A stretch of 64,000 nucleotides of DNA. Source: JAGVSR01 sp963750715. GTDB lineage: Bacteria; Pseudomonadota; Alphaproteobacteria; Rhizobiales; Hyphomicrobiaceae. This document shows, in pieces, positions 35,193-44,179 of the stretch. The position numbers were made by a program, and so were the translations under genes. The notes beneath the pieces are model-generated. The model did no database searches. It saw nothing but the letters and a program-made list of their open reading frames with translations, and had not been told where the DNA came from. The stretch covers positions 1 to 64,000 of the forward strand of contig CAVVRP010000010.1 in the NCBI GenBank assembly GCA_963750715.1. The letters run 5' to 3'. The first letter of the stretch is position 1. Every line of letters starts with the position of its first letter.

Positions 35193-35760
35193 TCACGGTA
35201 GTTTCGCGAATTCCGCTGATGAGTGGGCCAGCCAGTGCGCAAAGCTATCGGCGAAACTGCGAAACAGTGCGATCTCATAGGTCGGAGCGTCGTCGATTTG
35301 CCAAAGTATGACGCCGATGTGACTGGCATGAGTGACCGCGACGCTGTTCGCCTTGAACACGCGAGGATGAATGTCGATGGGTACGCCCTTCGCCAGTACA
35401 TCCCTGGCACGGGGGCCAGATATCCGGACAACTGCACGAGCGTCCGATTGATCGACCACCGATGCCAGACCAGAGAGCATCGGTTTGAGCTCGACTTCGA
35501 GATCGCGACATTGTCCGCGTTCGGCGATTGCCATCCATTGATCTGGACCCGACCAAATGAAAGCAATCTCCTTGCCCTCAACGCGCCGCGGGGTTTCGGG
35601 AAGATCGACTCCATAGCCATTCCGAATGGCCGACTTCAGCTGCTCTTTCTTGCCTTTGGCGGCTGCGAGGCTCGCCAAAGTGAGAGTTCTCGCGCACACC
35701 AATGGCCAATTGGGGAGTCTTGAGCGACTTCCAATCGGTGAATGCGGACCGTGCCGCCAT
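35193..35760 (-). pseudogene. mgdD: N-methylglutamate dehydrogenase / sarcosine oxidase gamma subunit, frameshifted near its start
   Basis: The start at ATG 35760 (MAARSAFTDWKSLKTPQLAIGVRE) or GTG 35775 is typical of the NMG-dehydrogenase gamma subunit. One extra base near 35680 moves the rest into another frame, in which TLTLASLAAAKGKKEQLKSAIRNGYGVDLPETPRRVEGKEIAFIWSGPDQWMAI (quoted in part) continues to LAHSSAEFAKLP and the stop at 35193. Except for that base the gene is complete (about 188 residues). It is last in the mgdABCD operon, and the mgdC stop lies a few bases upstream. The gamma subunit is needed for the heterotetramer. Confidence 0.85.
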
Positions 35761-35767
35761 TTTTAGA

Positions 35768-38752
35768 TTAGCCACGCACTTTCTCCCCTTCTGGATCAAC
35801 GAAGCAAGGTGAAACGACTTCCACCAGTGTGTCGCCGCCACGCACGGGATCGTAGGCACGAAGGACCTCGCCAATGCGCTCTGGTCCGCGCCTCAGCAAG
35901 CCGAGCCCGACCCAGTGTCCCGCCGAAGGCGAGTATGCGACAGACGTCATATGCCCTTCGTCATTGCTCGCGTCGGCCTTAGCGCCACGAGCGATGAAAT
36001 GAGCCCCCGATCTGAGGCGAGTTGATCGATCGACCGGGCGGAATCCCGTGAGCGATGGGCGATCGGCGTCGACAAGTCCCGGACGGGCTCCAAGTACGCG
36101 ACCTATGAAATCCTTCTTGGTCGAGACCATTCCGCCTAGTCCCAAATCCTTTGGCGTCGTCGTGCCATTGAGTTCTGGACCGCTGATGTGGCCCTTCTCA
36201 ATGCGCATCACGCCAAGTGCCTCGGTCCCATACGCGCAGACACCGAATTCCTGGCCAGCTTCCATCAGAAGGCGGATCAGTGCGTCGCCAAAGCGGGCGG
36301 GAACGCCGATCTCATAGGCGCGTTCGCCAGAGAACGACAGACGAAATAGGCGCGCCTTGATTCCTCCGCAAACAGTGATGTCTCCAACCTGCAGATACGG
36401 GAACCCTTTGTCGGAAATATCGAATGCCGGATCGACGATCTTGCGCAACAGCTCGCGTGATTTGGGTCCCGCCACCGCGTATTGAGCCCACTGCTCCGTA
36501 GCAGAGATCATTTGAACGTCGAGTTCTGGCCACAGCCATTGGTGACAGTATTCCATGTGCTGGAATGCTTTCACCGCGTTCGCCGTCGTTGTGGTGATAA
36601 AGTAGTGGTTCTCACCAAATCGAGCGATGGTTCCATCATCCATGAGAATTCCGTCCTCACGCAGCATGCCGCCGTAACGGGCCTTGCCGATCGCCAGGGT
36701 TTTCATGCCATTCATGTAAACTTTGTCTAGGAACGCGGCCGCATCGGCCCCTTGGACATCGACTTTTCCCAGTGTTGAGACATCGCAAATGCCGACCGCA
36801 CTGCGCACAGTGTTGACTTCGCGCGAAACTGATTCGAGCCAGTCTTGTTCACCGGGGCGCGGGAAATAGCTTGGACGGAGCCACAATCCCGTCTCGACGA
36901 ATTTGGCGCCTTGCTCTTTTGCCCAAACGTAGGATGGCGGCAGACGCGTCGCCTTGAAGTCCTTTCCGCGGTGATGTCCTGCCAATGCGCCCAACGCAAC
37001 TGGAGTATATGGCGGCCGGGCGATGGTCATTCCGGTCTCTGGTATCGACTTCTTTGTCAGTTCGGCCATGATCGCGAGCGCATTGACGTTGGCGGTCTTC
37101 CCCTGATCCGTTGCCATGCCAAGGGTTGTGTATCGCTTCAGGTGCTCGACTGCGCGGAAACCCTCGCGCTCGGCCAATTCGATGTCGGGTGTAGTGACGT
37201 CGTTCTGCTGATCGACGAAAGCCTTGCCCCGTGAGCCCGTCACGCGCCAGAGCGGCGAAATGGCAACGCCCTCGTCTCTTGCGCGCGGTGCAGGGATTAC
37301 GGGGGATTTGAATCCGCTTGCTGCGGCAGCGGCCGAACCTGCTGCCGCGCCGGCTTCAAGCGCGGTTCTCAAGCCGAATGCGCCGGCAGACGCTCCGGCA
37401 ACCGACATGCCGGTCGGGAGGACGCCGGGTGTGAATGTAGCAAGTTCTCTATTCCAAACAGGCTTACCGCTCAGATGCGTGGTCAGTTGGATGTTTGGGT
37501 TCCAGCCCCCCGACACTGCGATCAGGTCGCAGTCCAATCTCACGTCTTCCCCGCTGCGTGTGCGAATGACAGCGCCAGAAACGCGCTTCTTGCCGATCGC
37601 ATCCATGATAACGCCGCCGGAAATCAATCGCGTTTTGGTGGCGCCTGCGATTTTGGCGAGCAGCTCGGACGGCTCCGACCGGGAATCAATCAGCGCTACC
37701 ACTTCAGCACCGGCGCGATCGAGTTCAGAGACCGTTGTCGCAGCATAGTCATTGTTGGCAAAGACCACTGCCTTTTGCCCCGGCACGACGCCATACCGAT
37801 TGATATAGGTACGAACAGCACCCGCCAGCATGACCCCAGGAAGATCATTTCCACCGAAGACAATCGGACGTTCCGTAGCGCCCGAAGCGAGTACGGTCTG
37901 CTTGGCGACGAAACGCCAGAGACGCTGGCGCGGGTGCCCAGAAGGCGGACTTGCAAGATGGTCGCTGACACGCTGAACGGCACCATAGGTCCCACCGTCA
38001 TAGGTGCCAAATACTGTGGTGCGGCGCATGATGCGCACGTCTGTCATTCCAGACAGCTCGGCTTCAACCGCTGCCACCCATACGGCGGGCGACGTGTCGT
38101 TGATCAGAGCCCCATCGTCGATGCAGCGCCCACCAAGTGCGAAATTCTCGTCGGCTAAAATGACGCGGGCACCAGACCGGGCCGCGCTCAGGGCCGCCAC
38201 CAGCCCGGCGGGACCGCCGCCGATGACCAGCACATCGCAGAACGCGGTCGCCTTCTCGTAGGTGTCCGGGTCGGCGTGATCGGATGCGCGGCCGAGGCCC
38301 GCAGCCCGGCGGATCGCGGGTTCGTAGAGTTTCTCCCAGAAAGCTGCTGGCCACATGAACGTCTTGTAGTAGAAGCCCGCAACAAAGATGGGTGACAGAA
38401 TCGAGTTGATCGACATGACGTCGAAATTCAACGACGGCCACCGGTTCTGGCTCGAGGCTTCGAGACCATCGTAGAGTTCGACGACGGTTGCCTTGCTATT
38501 AGGCTCTCGGCGCGCACCGGCGCGCAGTTCAACCAAAGCGTTGGGTTCTTCCGACCCGGCGCTCAAAATTCCGCGTGGCCGATGGTACTTGAATGATCGG
38601 CCAGTCAACCTGACGCCATTGGCGAGCAATGCAGATGCGAGCGTATCACCCGGGTGGCCGGTAAAGCTTCTGCCGTCGAATTTGAAAGTAACCGTGCGGC
38701 TTCTGTCGACAAGTCCGCCCGATGGCAAACGGTATCGTTGCGACGCCATCAT
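35768..38752 (-). CDS. mgdC: N-methylglutamate dehydrogenase alpha subunit (sarcosine oxidase alpha-like)
   Basis: The 994-residue protein has an N-terminal 2Fe-2S-like/SoxA domain (TVTFKFDGRSFTGHPGDTLASALLANGVRLTGRSFKYHRPRGILSAGSEEPNA, in parts), an NAD/FAD-binding domain (DVLVIGGGPAGLVAALSAARSGARVILADE, residues about 170-200) and a C-terminal GcvT-type folate domain (ALGVMRIEKGHISGPELNGTTTPKDLGLGGMVS). It matches SoxA / MgdC. It makes the catalytic core with MgdA and hands the methyl-derived C1 unit to tetrahydrofolate. It overlaps mgdB by 4 bases and is intact. Confidence 0.93.
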   Translation of the reverse strand: MMASQRYRLPSGGLVDRSRTVTFKFDGRSFTGHPGDTLASALLANGVRLTGRSFKYHRPRGILSAGSEEPNALVELRAGARREPNSKATVVELYDGLEASSQNRWPSLNFDVMSINSILSPIFVAGFYYKTFMWPAAFWEKLYEPAIRRAAGLGRASDHADPDTYEKATAFCDVLVIGGGPAGLVAALSAARSGARVILADENFALGGRCIDDGALINDTSPAVWVAAVEAELSGMTDVRIMRRTTVFGTYDGGTYGAVQRVSDHLASPPSGHPRQRLWRFVAKQTVLASGATERPIVFGGNDLPGVMLAGAVRTYINRYGVVPGQKAVVFANNDYAATTVSELDRAGAEVVALIDSRSEPSELLAKIAGATKTRLISGGVIMDAIGKKRVSGAVIRTRSGEDVRLDCDLIAVSGGWNPNIQLTTHLSGKPVWNRELATFTPGVLPTGMSVAGASAGAFGLRTALEAGAAAGSAAAAASGFKSPVIPAPRARDEGVAISPLWRVTGSRGKAFVDQQNDVTTPDIELAEREGFRAVEHLKRYTTLGMATDQGKTANVNALAIMAELTKKSIPETGMTIARPPYTPVALGALAGHHRGKDFKATRLPPSYVWAKEQGAKFVETGLWLRPSYFPRPGEQDWLESVSREVNTVRSAVGICDVSTLGKVDVQGADAAAFLDKVYMNGMKTLAIGKARYGGMLREDGILMDDGTIARFGENHYFITTTTANAVKAFQHMEYCHQWLWPELDVQMISATEQWAQYAVAGPKSRELLRKIVDPAFDISDKGFPYLQVGDITVCGGIKARLFRLSFSGERAYEIGVPARFGDALIRLLMEAGQEFGVCAYGTEALGVMRIEKGHISGPELNGTTTPKDLGLGGMVSTKKDFIGRVLGARPGLVDADRPSLTGFRPVDRSTRLRSGAHFIARGAKADASNDEGHMTSVAYSPSAGHWVGLGLLRRGPERIGEVLRAYDPVRGGDTLVEVVSPCFVDPEGEKVRG

Positions 38753-39045
38753 GCACGCTCCCTTGTTGCAGAATTGCGTTTGTGAGCAACATCACGGGCG
38801 AGTTCGACCGATGTAATTGCGTGGGTTGCGATGCCGCGGGTGACGACGAGCCACGCATGGCATCCTGCCGCGTGATACCAAAGTTCTCGGTGCAAACCTG
38901 GTGTGTTCGTCCTGTCGTAGACATAGCTGACGAAGTCGGCCATCACGCCCGGAGCCAGTCCATCGGGTCGCGTGACTTCCGCGTCGCCATGATAAACGTA
39001 TTCATCAAGACTGCGTTCGCCGCAGCACGGACAGTTGATGCGCAT
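38749..39045 (-). CDS. mgdB: N-methylglutamate dehydrogenase delta subunit (sarcosine oxidase delta-like, zinc-binding)
   Basis: The 98-residue subunit starts at ATG 39045 (MRINCPCCGERSLDEYVYHGDAEV); the longer open frame upstream comes from an overlapping frame of mgdA. Cys residues in CPCCGE, a later His and GCHAWLVVTRG form the zinc site described for SoxD. It overlaps mgdC and is only 18 bases from the mgdA stop, matching the mgdABCD order. It stabilises the interface between alpha and beta subunits in SoxBDAG structures (known for the family). Confidence 0.92.
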   Translation of the reverse strand: MRINCPCCGERSLDEYVYHGDAEVTRPDGLAPGVMADFVSYVYDRTNTPGLHRELWYHAAGCHAWLVVTRGIATHAITSVELARDVAHKRNSATRERA

Positions 39046-39062
39046 CGTGCAAATCCCTTTCG

Positions 39063-40334
39063 TCAGAATCTGTTCAATGGAGGTTGGGATGGGGTCCCAT
39101 GCCCTTCTCGTCGATGGCGTGGCCGGTCGCGAACCTGTCGAGTTCGATAGGGTCTTGCGACGGGATGAGGTTCGTCGCGGGCGATCAAATGCGCAAAACA
39201 CAGACCAGATGCTGGAGTGGCCTTGAAACCGCCGTAGCACCAGCCGCCATTGAGATACAGTCCCTCGATCGGCGTTTTGTCGATGATCGGACTTCCGTCC
39301 ATCGACATATCCATGATGCCGCCCCACTGGCGCAGGAGGCGCACGCGGCCAATTCTAGGCATGAGCGCCATGCCGCCTTCGCAGACGTCTTCGACGACTG
39401 GAAGGTTGCCGCGTTGGGCGTAGCTGTTGTAGCCATCGAGATCGCCGCCGAACACCAAGCCGCCTTTATCGGATTGGCTGATGTAGAAGTGCCCGGCGCC
39501 GAACGTCACCACTCCGTCAATGAACGGCTTAATCGATTCCGTAACGAAGGCCTGGAGAACATGACTTTCGATCGGTAGTCTCAGGCCAGCCATGGCCGCG
39601 ACCCGAGAAGAGTTTCCAGCGACCGCCATCCCGATCTTCTTGGCGCCGATAAAACCTCGGGAGGTCTCGATGCCCGTTATGCGGTTGCCCTCGCGTCTGA
39701 AGCCAGTCACTTCGCAGTTTTGAACAATATCGACGCCGCGCTGGTCGGCGGCCCGGGCGTAACCCCAAGCCACGGCATCATGGCGGACCGTGCCGCCGCG
39801 ACGCTGCAAGAGCCCGCCGTGAATTGGGAAACGCCCGTTGTCAAAATCGAGAAACGGTACCATTTTGCGAACGGCTTGTTGGTCGAGCAATTCAACGTCA
39901 ACGCCATGAAGTCGCATCGCATTTCCACGTCGAGCGAAAGCATCGCGCTGACCATCGGAGTGGTACAGATTGAGCACGCCGCGCTGGCTGACCATTGCGT
40001 TGTAGTTGATGTCCTGCTCGAGGCCTTCCCAGAGTTTCAAGGCCTGCTCGTAGAAGGGGATGTTGCCGGGCAGCATGTAGTTCGACCGGACAATTGTGGT
40101 ATTGCGTCCCACGTTGCCGCCTCCGATCCAGCCCTTCTCAATGACAGCGATCTTCGGCAGTCCAAAATTCTTGGCGAGATAGTAGGCCGTCGCTAGGCCG
40201 TGTCCGCCGCCGCCGATGATCACGATGTCGTAATCTGATTTTGGTTGGGCGTCCCGCCAGGCCGGACCCCAGCCGGTGTGGCCCCGCAGCGTCTCCCGGA
40301 GTACTGAAAAAATAGAGTAACGATCGGTCGACAT
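39063..40334 (-). pseudogene. mgdA: N-methylglutamate dehydrogenase beta subunit (sarcosine oxidase beta-like), frameshifted near the C-terminus
   Basis: The FAD motif YDIVIIGGGGHGLATAYYLAKNFG (residues about 35-57), NVGRNTTIVRSNYMLPGNIPFYEQALKLWEGLE, and LYLNGGWCYGGFKATPASGLCFAHLIARDEPHP match SoxB/MgdA. Near 39177-39182 one extra G shifts the frame, so the last 30 residues read RPYRTRQVRDRP instead of the expected tail SQDPIELDRFATGHAIDEK ... NLH. The true frame would stop at 39074-39076, almost the same place. The catalytic body is intact, so a functional product remains possible. The gene is first in mgdABCD and divergent from the LysR regulator. Confidence 0.88.
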
Positions 40335-40395
40335 CCCATTCGCTCCCGCCAGTAGCTGCTCGAGTCAAAATTACGAGTTAACGGATTGTAGTCGA

Positions 40396-40412
40396 TATAA
40401 GTCTGATTTATA
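40396..40412. promoter_or_regulatory. Inverted repeat in the mgdA-LysR divergent region (LysR operator candidate)
   Basis: TATAA-GTCTGAT-TTATA (17 bases) is a perfect 5-bp inverted repeat containing the T-N11-A pattern preferred by LysR-type regulators. It lies 8 bases before the LysR start codon and 62 bases before the mgdA start, so one site could control both genes. Confidence 0.6.
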
Positions 40413-40420
40413 CCGCAGTC

Positions 40421-41362
40421 ATGGGTGAGAGAACGCAAATCCTACCTTTTGATCTGAGATCGCTGGAGATTTTCCTCGCGGTTTGCGAGACGGGCGCTAT
40501 GGCCGCAGCAGCACGGGAGCTCGGGTTGACCCAGCCTGCCATCTCGCTCGCCATCGCCGAGCTTGAGCGAAAAACAGGAACCAGCCTTTTCGATCGGGCC
40601 GTTCGTCCCCTCGCGCTGACACTGGCTGGGGGGTTAATGCGTCAGCGCGCAAGCGCGCTCATTGCTGATGCCCGCCAGATCGCCCCGCTTCTGCGCGAGA
40701 CCAAGCATGGCAAGGTTCCCTTGATCCGGGTGGGATTGGTGGACTCTCTGAGCCGTGCACTGACCGTCCCGCTCTCGAAATATCTTGCGTCGCGCGCGGA
40801 CGCGGTTTCAATCCTGTCCGGACTTACCGCTACGCACGCGAGCGAGCTGCTGACGCGTCGGCTCGATCTGTTTATTGGCGTCGACGATTTGGAGGAATTA
40901 CCTGGACTTGAACGATGGAAACTTCTCAGGGAGCCGTATGTGCTGCTTATGGGCAGCGGTCATGGTGTTGTCCGCAGCGTCCCTGATCTAAGAAAATTGG
41001 CCAACAGCGTTCCGCTCATTCGCTTCAGCGCCAGGTCTCGAACCGGACTAGAAATCGAGAAACATCTGCGGCGCCTTGGAGTTGATGTCCCGAACTCGTT
41101 CGAATTCGACAGCCCTTACGCAGTCGCGGCGATGGTCGCGGACGGACACGGATTTGCGATTACGACACCGCTTTGTATTGCCGAAGCAAAACTACCGAAC
41201 AACACACATGTGACCGCACGGCTGCCCGGCCCCCAAATCAGTCGAAAACTGACAATGGTCGCGCGTTACCGGGAACTCGGTCATATTCCTCGCGATCTTG
41301 CCGATGTTGTGAGGACGGTCATGGCGGAAACAGGCATCGCAGGCTTGACAATTGACGACTGA
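40421..41362 (+). CDS. LysR family transcriptional regulator, divergent from mgd operon
   Basis: The 313-residue protein has an N-terminal winged HTH (FDLRSLEIFLAVCETGAMAAAARELGLTQPAISLAIAELERKTGTSLFDRAVRPLALTLAG, in parts) and a LysR effector domain with VPLSKYLASRADAVSILSGLTATHASELLTRRLDLFIGV. It lies head-to-head with mgdA across 86 bases that contain a LysR-type inverted repeat. It is the likely activator of mgdABCD. Its ligand may be methylamine, N-methylglutamate or a related compound (inference). Confidence 0.93.
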   Translation: MGERTQILPFDLRSLEIFLAVCETGAMAAAARELGLTQPAISLAIAELERKTGTSLFDRAVRPLALTLAGGLMRQRASALIADARQIAPLLRETKHGKVPLIRVGLVDSLSRALTVPLSKYLASRADAVSILSGLTATHASELLTRRLDLFIGVDDLEELPGLERWKLLREPYVLLMGSGHGVVRSVPDLRKLANSVPLIRFSARSRTGLEIEKHLRRLGVDVPNSFEFDSPYAVAAMVADGHGFAITTPLCIAEAKLPNNTHVTARLPGPQISRKLTMVARYRELGHIPRDLADVVRTVMAETGIAGLTIDD

Positions 41363-42195
41363 TGCCGCGGGCTGAGGATCGTCACGAAAAGTCCCTTCCG
41401 CTGCCTCGCCGGATTGCGAAAAAGGAAGCCCGACGCTTGCGCGTGGGCTCCCAGTCGATTGCCTTGCGTAGAAGACATGGACTTTAGTTGAGAGGGAACA
41501 ACCGGCCACGAGGTCCAATAAGGACAGTGTCGTCGATCAAACCGGAACCAACATGCCAAGGCAGAACATGTACGCAACGCATTCGTCTCCCCAACATGCG
41601 CGAATTCAATGCCGCCTGATGAGCACGGAACCGACGAGAAGGCTCCAACGGTCCCTATCTGCATCCATGAGTTTTGAAACGGGGCCATACCAGCACTTAG
41701 TCGAGGATCCCCGGCGGTAGCGCTCAGTGATCCGCCTTTCCTATTCAAAATCAACAAAATTTCGCATCAAGAAATTAATTTTATGAACGAATATCAAAGC
41801 ATTACAACGCTAGTTGAGTGAACCAATGAGTGGAAGATGGCGCGCGGGATGAAGGTTTTAGCCTGTTAAGCGCTGTGATTTTGTTACCTTGGCAGCGAAG
41901 CGATTGCCCGTTACGTTGAGTTATATTGGGGGAAGTCGAACCTGTGACGCTCCAGACGGAATCCGATCTCGATAAACTTAAAGAAACATTTTTTACCGGT
42001 CATCCCGACAATGTGTCGTGTGCCAATGGGCATTGAACCCACCGTTGTGGTCCGACGTGGCTGCTAGGTCTGCTCAACAAGAGCCTACTCGGATGATCTT
42101 TACGCTCTAGCGGCCGAGGGATTGCTATGAATAGGAGGTTTCCTGCTAGTTGAGGGCGTAATGCTGGCTGGAACTGACGTTGAGATGAGCGAAAA
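41363..42195. other. Gene-poor region between LysR and XRE-cupin genes
   Basis: About 830 bases have no supported gene. Open frames (for example 41281-41757 minus, 42000-42386 minus) overlap known genes or resemble nothing. A short plus-strand frame starting GTG 41944 reads VTLQTESDLDKLKETFF and stops after 30 residues; it looks like a methionine aminopeptidase N-terminus but may be chance. The region 41755-41830 is AT-rich. No terminator with T-run was found after LysR. Confidence 0.4.
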
Positions 42196-42849
42196 ATGAA
42201 GCAGAAGACAAAGTCTAAAGTGCGAAGTTCGAAGGCGTCAAAAACGCTGACAACGGGGTCCGGCGCACCAGAGGTAGGTGCGCGTACTCTCGAGGATGCC
42301 ATTGGTGCCCAAGTGAGGGACTTTAGGAAGGCCGCCGGATTGACGGTGTCCGAGCTTGGCGCAGCGGCCGATGTATCGACCGCCATGGTGTCAAAAATTG
42401 AAAACGGCCAGATTGCGGCTTCGCTGTCGACATTGCATCAGTTGGCATCCGCCCTGAATTTGCCGCTCTCAATGCTACTCGCGTCCTTTGAGGGACGGCG
42501 AGGTTGTTCGTTCGTGAAGAAGGGGAAAGGTCTTAATATTAAGCGTCGAGGTACGAAAGTTGGACATGAATATCAGCAGCTAGGTCAGACTGTTAGCGGA
42601 AGCATAGCCTTTGAGCCCTACTTGATAACCCTCAGCAGCGATGCAGAACCCTACACGCAGTTTCGACACGAGGGCTTAGAGCTCATCTACATGCTCAGCG
42701 GCGAAGTCTCCTATCTGCACGGGGAGAGCACTTATCACCTGGAGCCAGGGGATTGCATGCTGTTCGATTCGGCGGAGTTTCACGGCCCGGAAACTCTCAT
42801 CAAACTTCCGGCGACGTATCTCTCCATCATCGTCTATCAGAGAAGATAG
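42196..42849 (+). CDS. XRE family regulator with cupin domain, upstream of mgs operon
   Basis: The 217-residue protein has the lambda-type HTH AQVRDFRKAAGLTVSELGAAADVSTAMVSKIENGQIAASLSTLHQLASALNLPLSML (quoted in part) and a cupin domain (FRHEGLELIYMLSGEVSYLHGESTYHLEPGDCMLFDSAEFHGPETL). It shares the linker block RRGTK..HEYQ.LG and FEPYLITL with the regulator at 15309-16100. It stands 408 bases before mgsA in the same direction. The family senses small ligands and often controls amine or amino-acid degradation. A charged N-terminal tail of about 30 residues precedes the HTH. Confidence 0.92.
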   Translation: MKQKTKSKVRSSKASKTLTTGSGAPEVGARTLEDAIGAQVRDFRKAAGLTVSELGAAADVSTAMVSKIENGQIAASLSTLHQLASALNLPLSMLLASFEGRRGCSFVKKGKGLNIKRRGTKVGHEYQQLGQTVSGSIAFEPYLITLSSDAEPYTQFRHEGLELIYMLSGEVSYLHGESTYHLEPGDCMLFDSAEFHGPETLIKLPATYLSIIVYQRR

Positions 42850-43132
42850 CGGGTCGCTAAGTTCCAACGGCGTTGACTTTGGCAATATTTATGATGGTTC
42901 GGGGTCGCCGAGTGCGTCTTACGAGCTTCAAATCAGGGCGAAATCTGATTTCCGCAAATTCTGTCCTCCGACTCGTGCAAGTGGCATTTGCCTCTGAACG
43001 ATTCACAAAAGCTTGAATCGATACGAGGTCAGGCTGCTCTCCTCCCACATTGGCCTTGATTGGATCGAAAGGCCTGCTTGGTCGTGGCCCGGTGTTCGCC
43101 GGGTCCCGAACCTATTCGAAAATGGTTGCTTC

Positions 43133-43158
43133 TTAGGGGATCAAATTAGGGGATCAAA
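43133..43158 (+). repeat. Tandem 13-base direct repeat in mgs leader
   Basis: TTAGGGGATCAAA occurs twice with no spacing (43133-43145 and 43146-43158), about 100 bases before the mgsA start and close to a promoter-like stretch. Perfect tandem repeats in this place fit a regulator binding pair. The XRE-cupin gene just upstream encodes a candidate binder (inference). Confidence 0.6.
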
Positions 43159-43192
43159 AAGTTGCCTCGTAAGAAAAAATGTTTCATATAGA

Positions 43193-43221
43193 TTGACTGC
43201 GCAACTGGTTTGAGATAGTTT
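43193..43221 (+). promoter_or_regulatory. Possible mgs promoter
   Basis: TTGACT at 43193-43198 is a fair -35 box, followed after 17 bases by TAGTTT (43216-43221) as a poor -10. It lies 37 bases before ATG 43258. An alternative is TTGCCT at 43162 with the AT-rich CATATA region. The position is reasonable but the match is weak. Confidence 0.35.
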
Positions 43222-43257
43222 GCTGACATCTTGCAGTAACCGCTGGGCAGGTCTCCG

Positions 43258-44154
43258 ATGTGTGGAATTGTCGGCCTTTTCCTAAAAGACAAAGCGTTAG
43301 AGCCAAAGCTCGGCGCCCTTACGAATGCGATGCTGGCGACGATGTGTGATCGCGGGCCCGACTCGGCTGGGTTCGCCGTCTACGGTGCGCCCGTGAATGG
43401 CAAAGCGAAAATCACGCTTCAGTCTCCCAACCCTGAGACAGACTTTAGAGATCTCGAGGCTTCGATCTCTAAAGCGATCGGCGACGACGTCAGCTTGCAG
43501 GTTAAGTCGACGCATGCCGTGCTGACGGTTCCGGAAAACAAGGCTGATGCCACGCGGGCCGCGATCCGGGCTTTAGATCCGTCGGTACGCATCATGGCGA
43601 CGGGTTCTTCGATCGAGATTTATAAAGAGGTCGGTTACCCGACTGAGGTATCGAAGCGCTTCGATCTCTCAAAGATGACGGGAACGCACGCGATCGGACA
43701 TACGCGTATGGCAACAGAGTCGGCCGTCACGACACTTGGTTCGCATCCATTCTCAACGGGCCCAGATCAGTGCCTCGTGCACAACGGGTCGCTTTCCAAC
43801 CACAATAATCTGCGTCGTGAGCTTCGTCGCGACGGCATGACCTTCGAGACTCAGAACGACAGCGAGGTGGCGGCGGCCTACCTCACCTGGCGTATGAACC
43901 AGGGCATGAACCTCGGCGAGGCACTGACCAAAAGTCTCGACGATCTCGATGGCTTCTTCACGTTTGTCGTCGGCACGAAGAATGGGTTTGGCGTCATTCG
44001 TGATCCGATTGCTTGCAAGCCAGCCGTCATGGCCGAGACTGATCAATACGTGGCATTCGGTTCGGAATACCGTGCACTCGTAAATCTTCCCGGCATTGAT
44101 AAGGCGAGAGTTTGGGAGCCCGAGCCTTCGACTGTCTATTTCTGGGAACGGTAA
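43258..44154 (+). CDS. mgsA: N-methylglutamate synthase subunit A (class II glutamine-amidotransferase-like)
   Basis: The 298-residue protein begins MCGIVGLFLKDKALEPKLG with Cys2 as the Ntn nucleophile, and has CDRGPDSAGFAVYGAP and GTHAIGHTRMATESAVTTLGSHPFSTGPDQCLVHNGSLSNHNNLRREL, the class II GATase sites. It resembles the amidotransferase part of glutamate synthase. With MgsB and MgsC it converts gamma-glutamylmethylamide (or methylamine plus glutamate) to N-methylglutamate. No fused synthase domain is present, in line with the split Mgs enzyme. mgsB follows after 25 bases. Confidence 0.94.
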   Translation: MCGIVGLFLKDKALEPKLGALTNAMLATMCDRGPDSAGFAVYGAPVNGKAKITLQSPNPETDFRDLEASISKAIGDDVSLQVKSTHAVLTVPENKADATRAAIRALDPSVRIMATGSSIEIYKEVGYPTEVSKRFDLSKMTGTHAIGHTRMATESAVTTLGSHPFSTGPDQCLVHNGSLSNHNNLRRELRRDGMTFETQNDSEVAAAYLTWRMNQGMNLGEALTKSLDDLDGFFTFVVGTKNGFGVIRDPIACKPAVMAETDQYVAFGSEYRALVNLPGIDKARVWEPEPSTVYFWER

Positions 44155-44179
44155 TAAGAAAATCTAGGGAGCGCGAACC

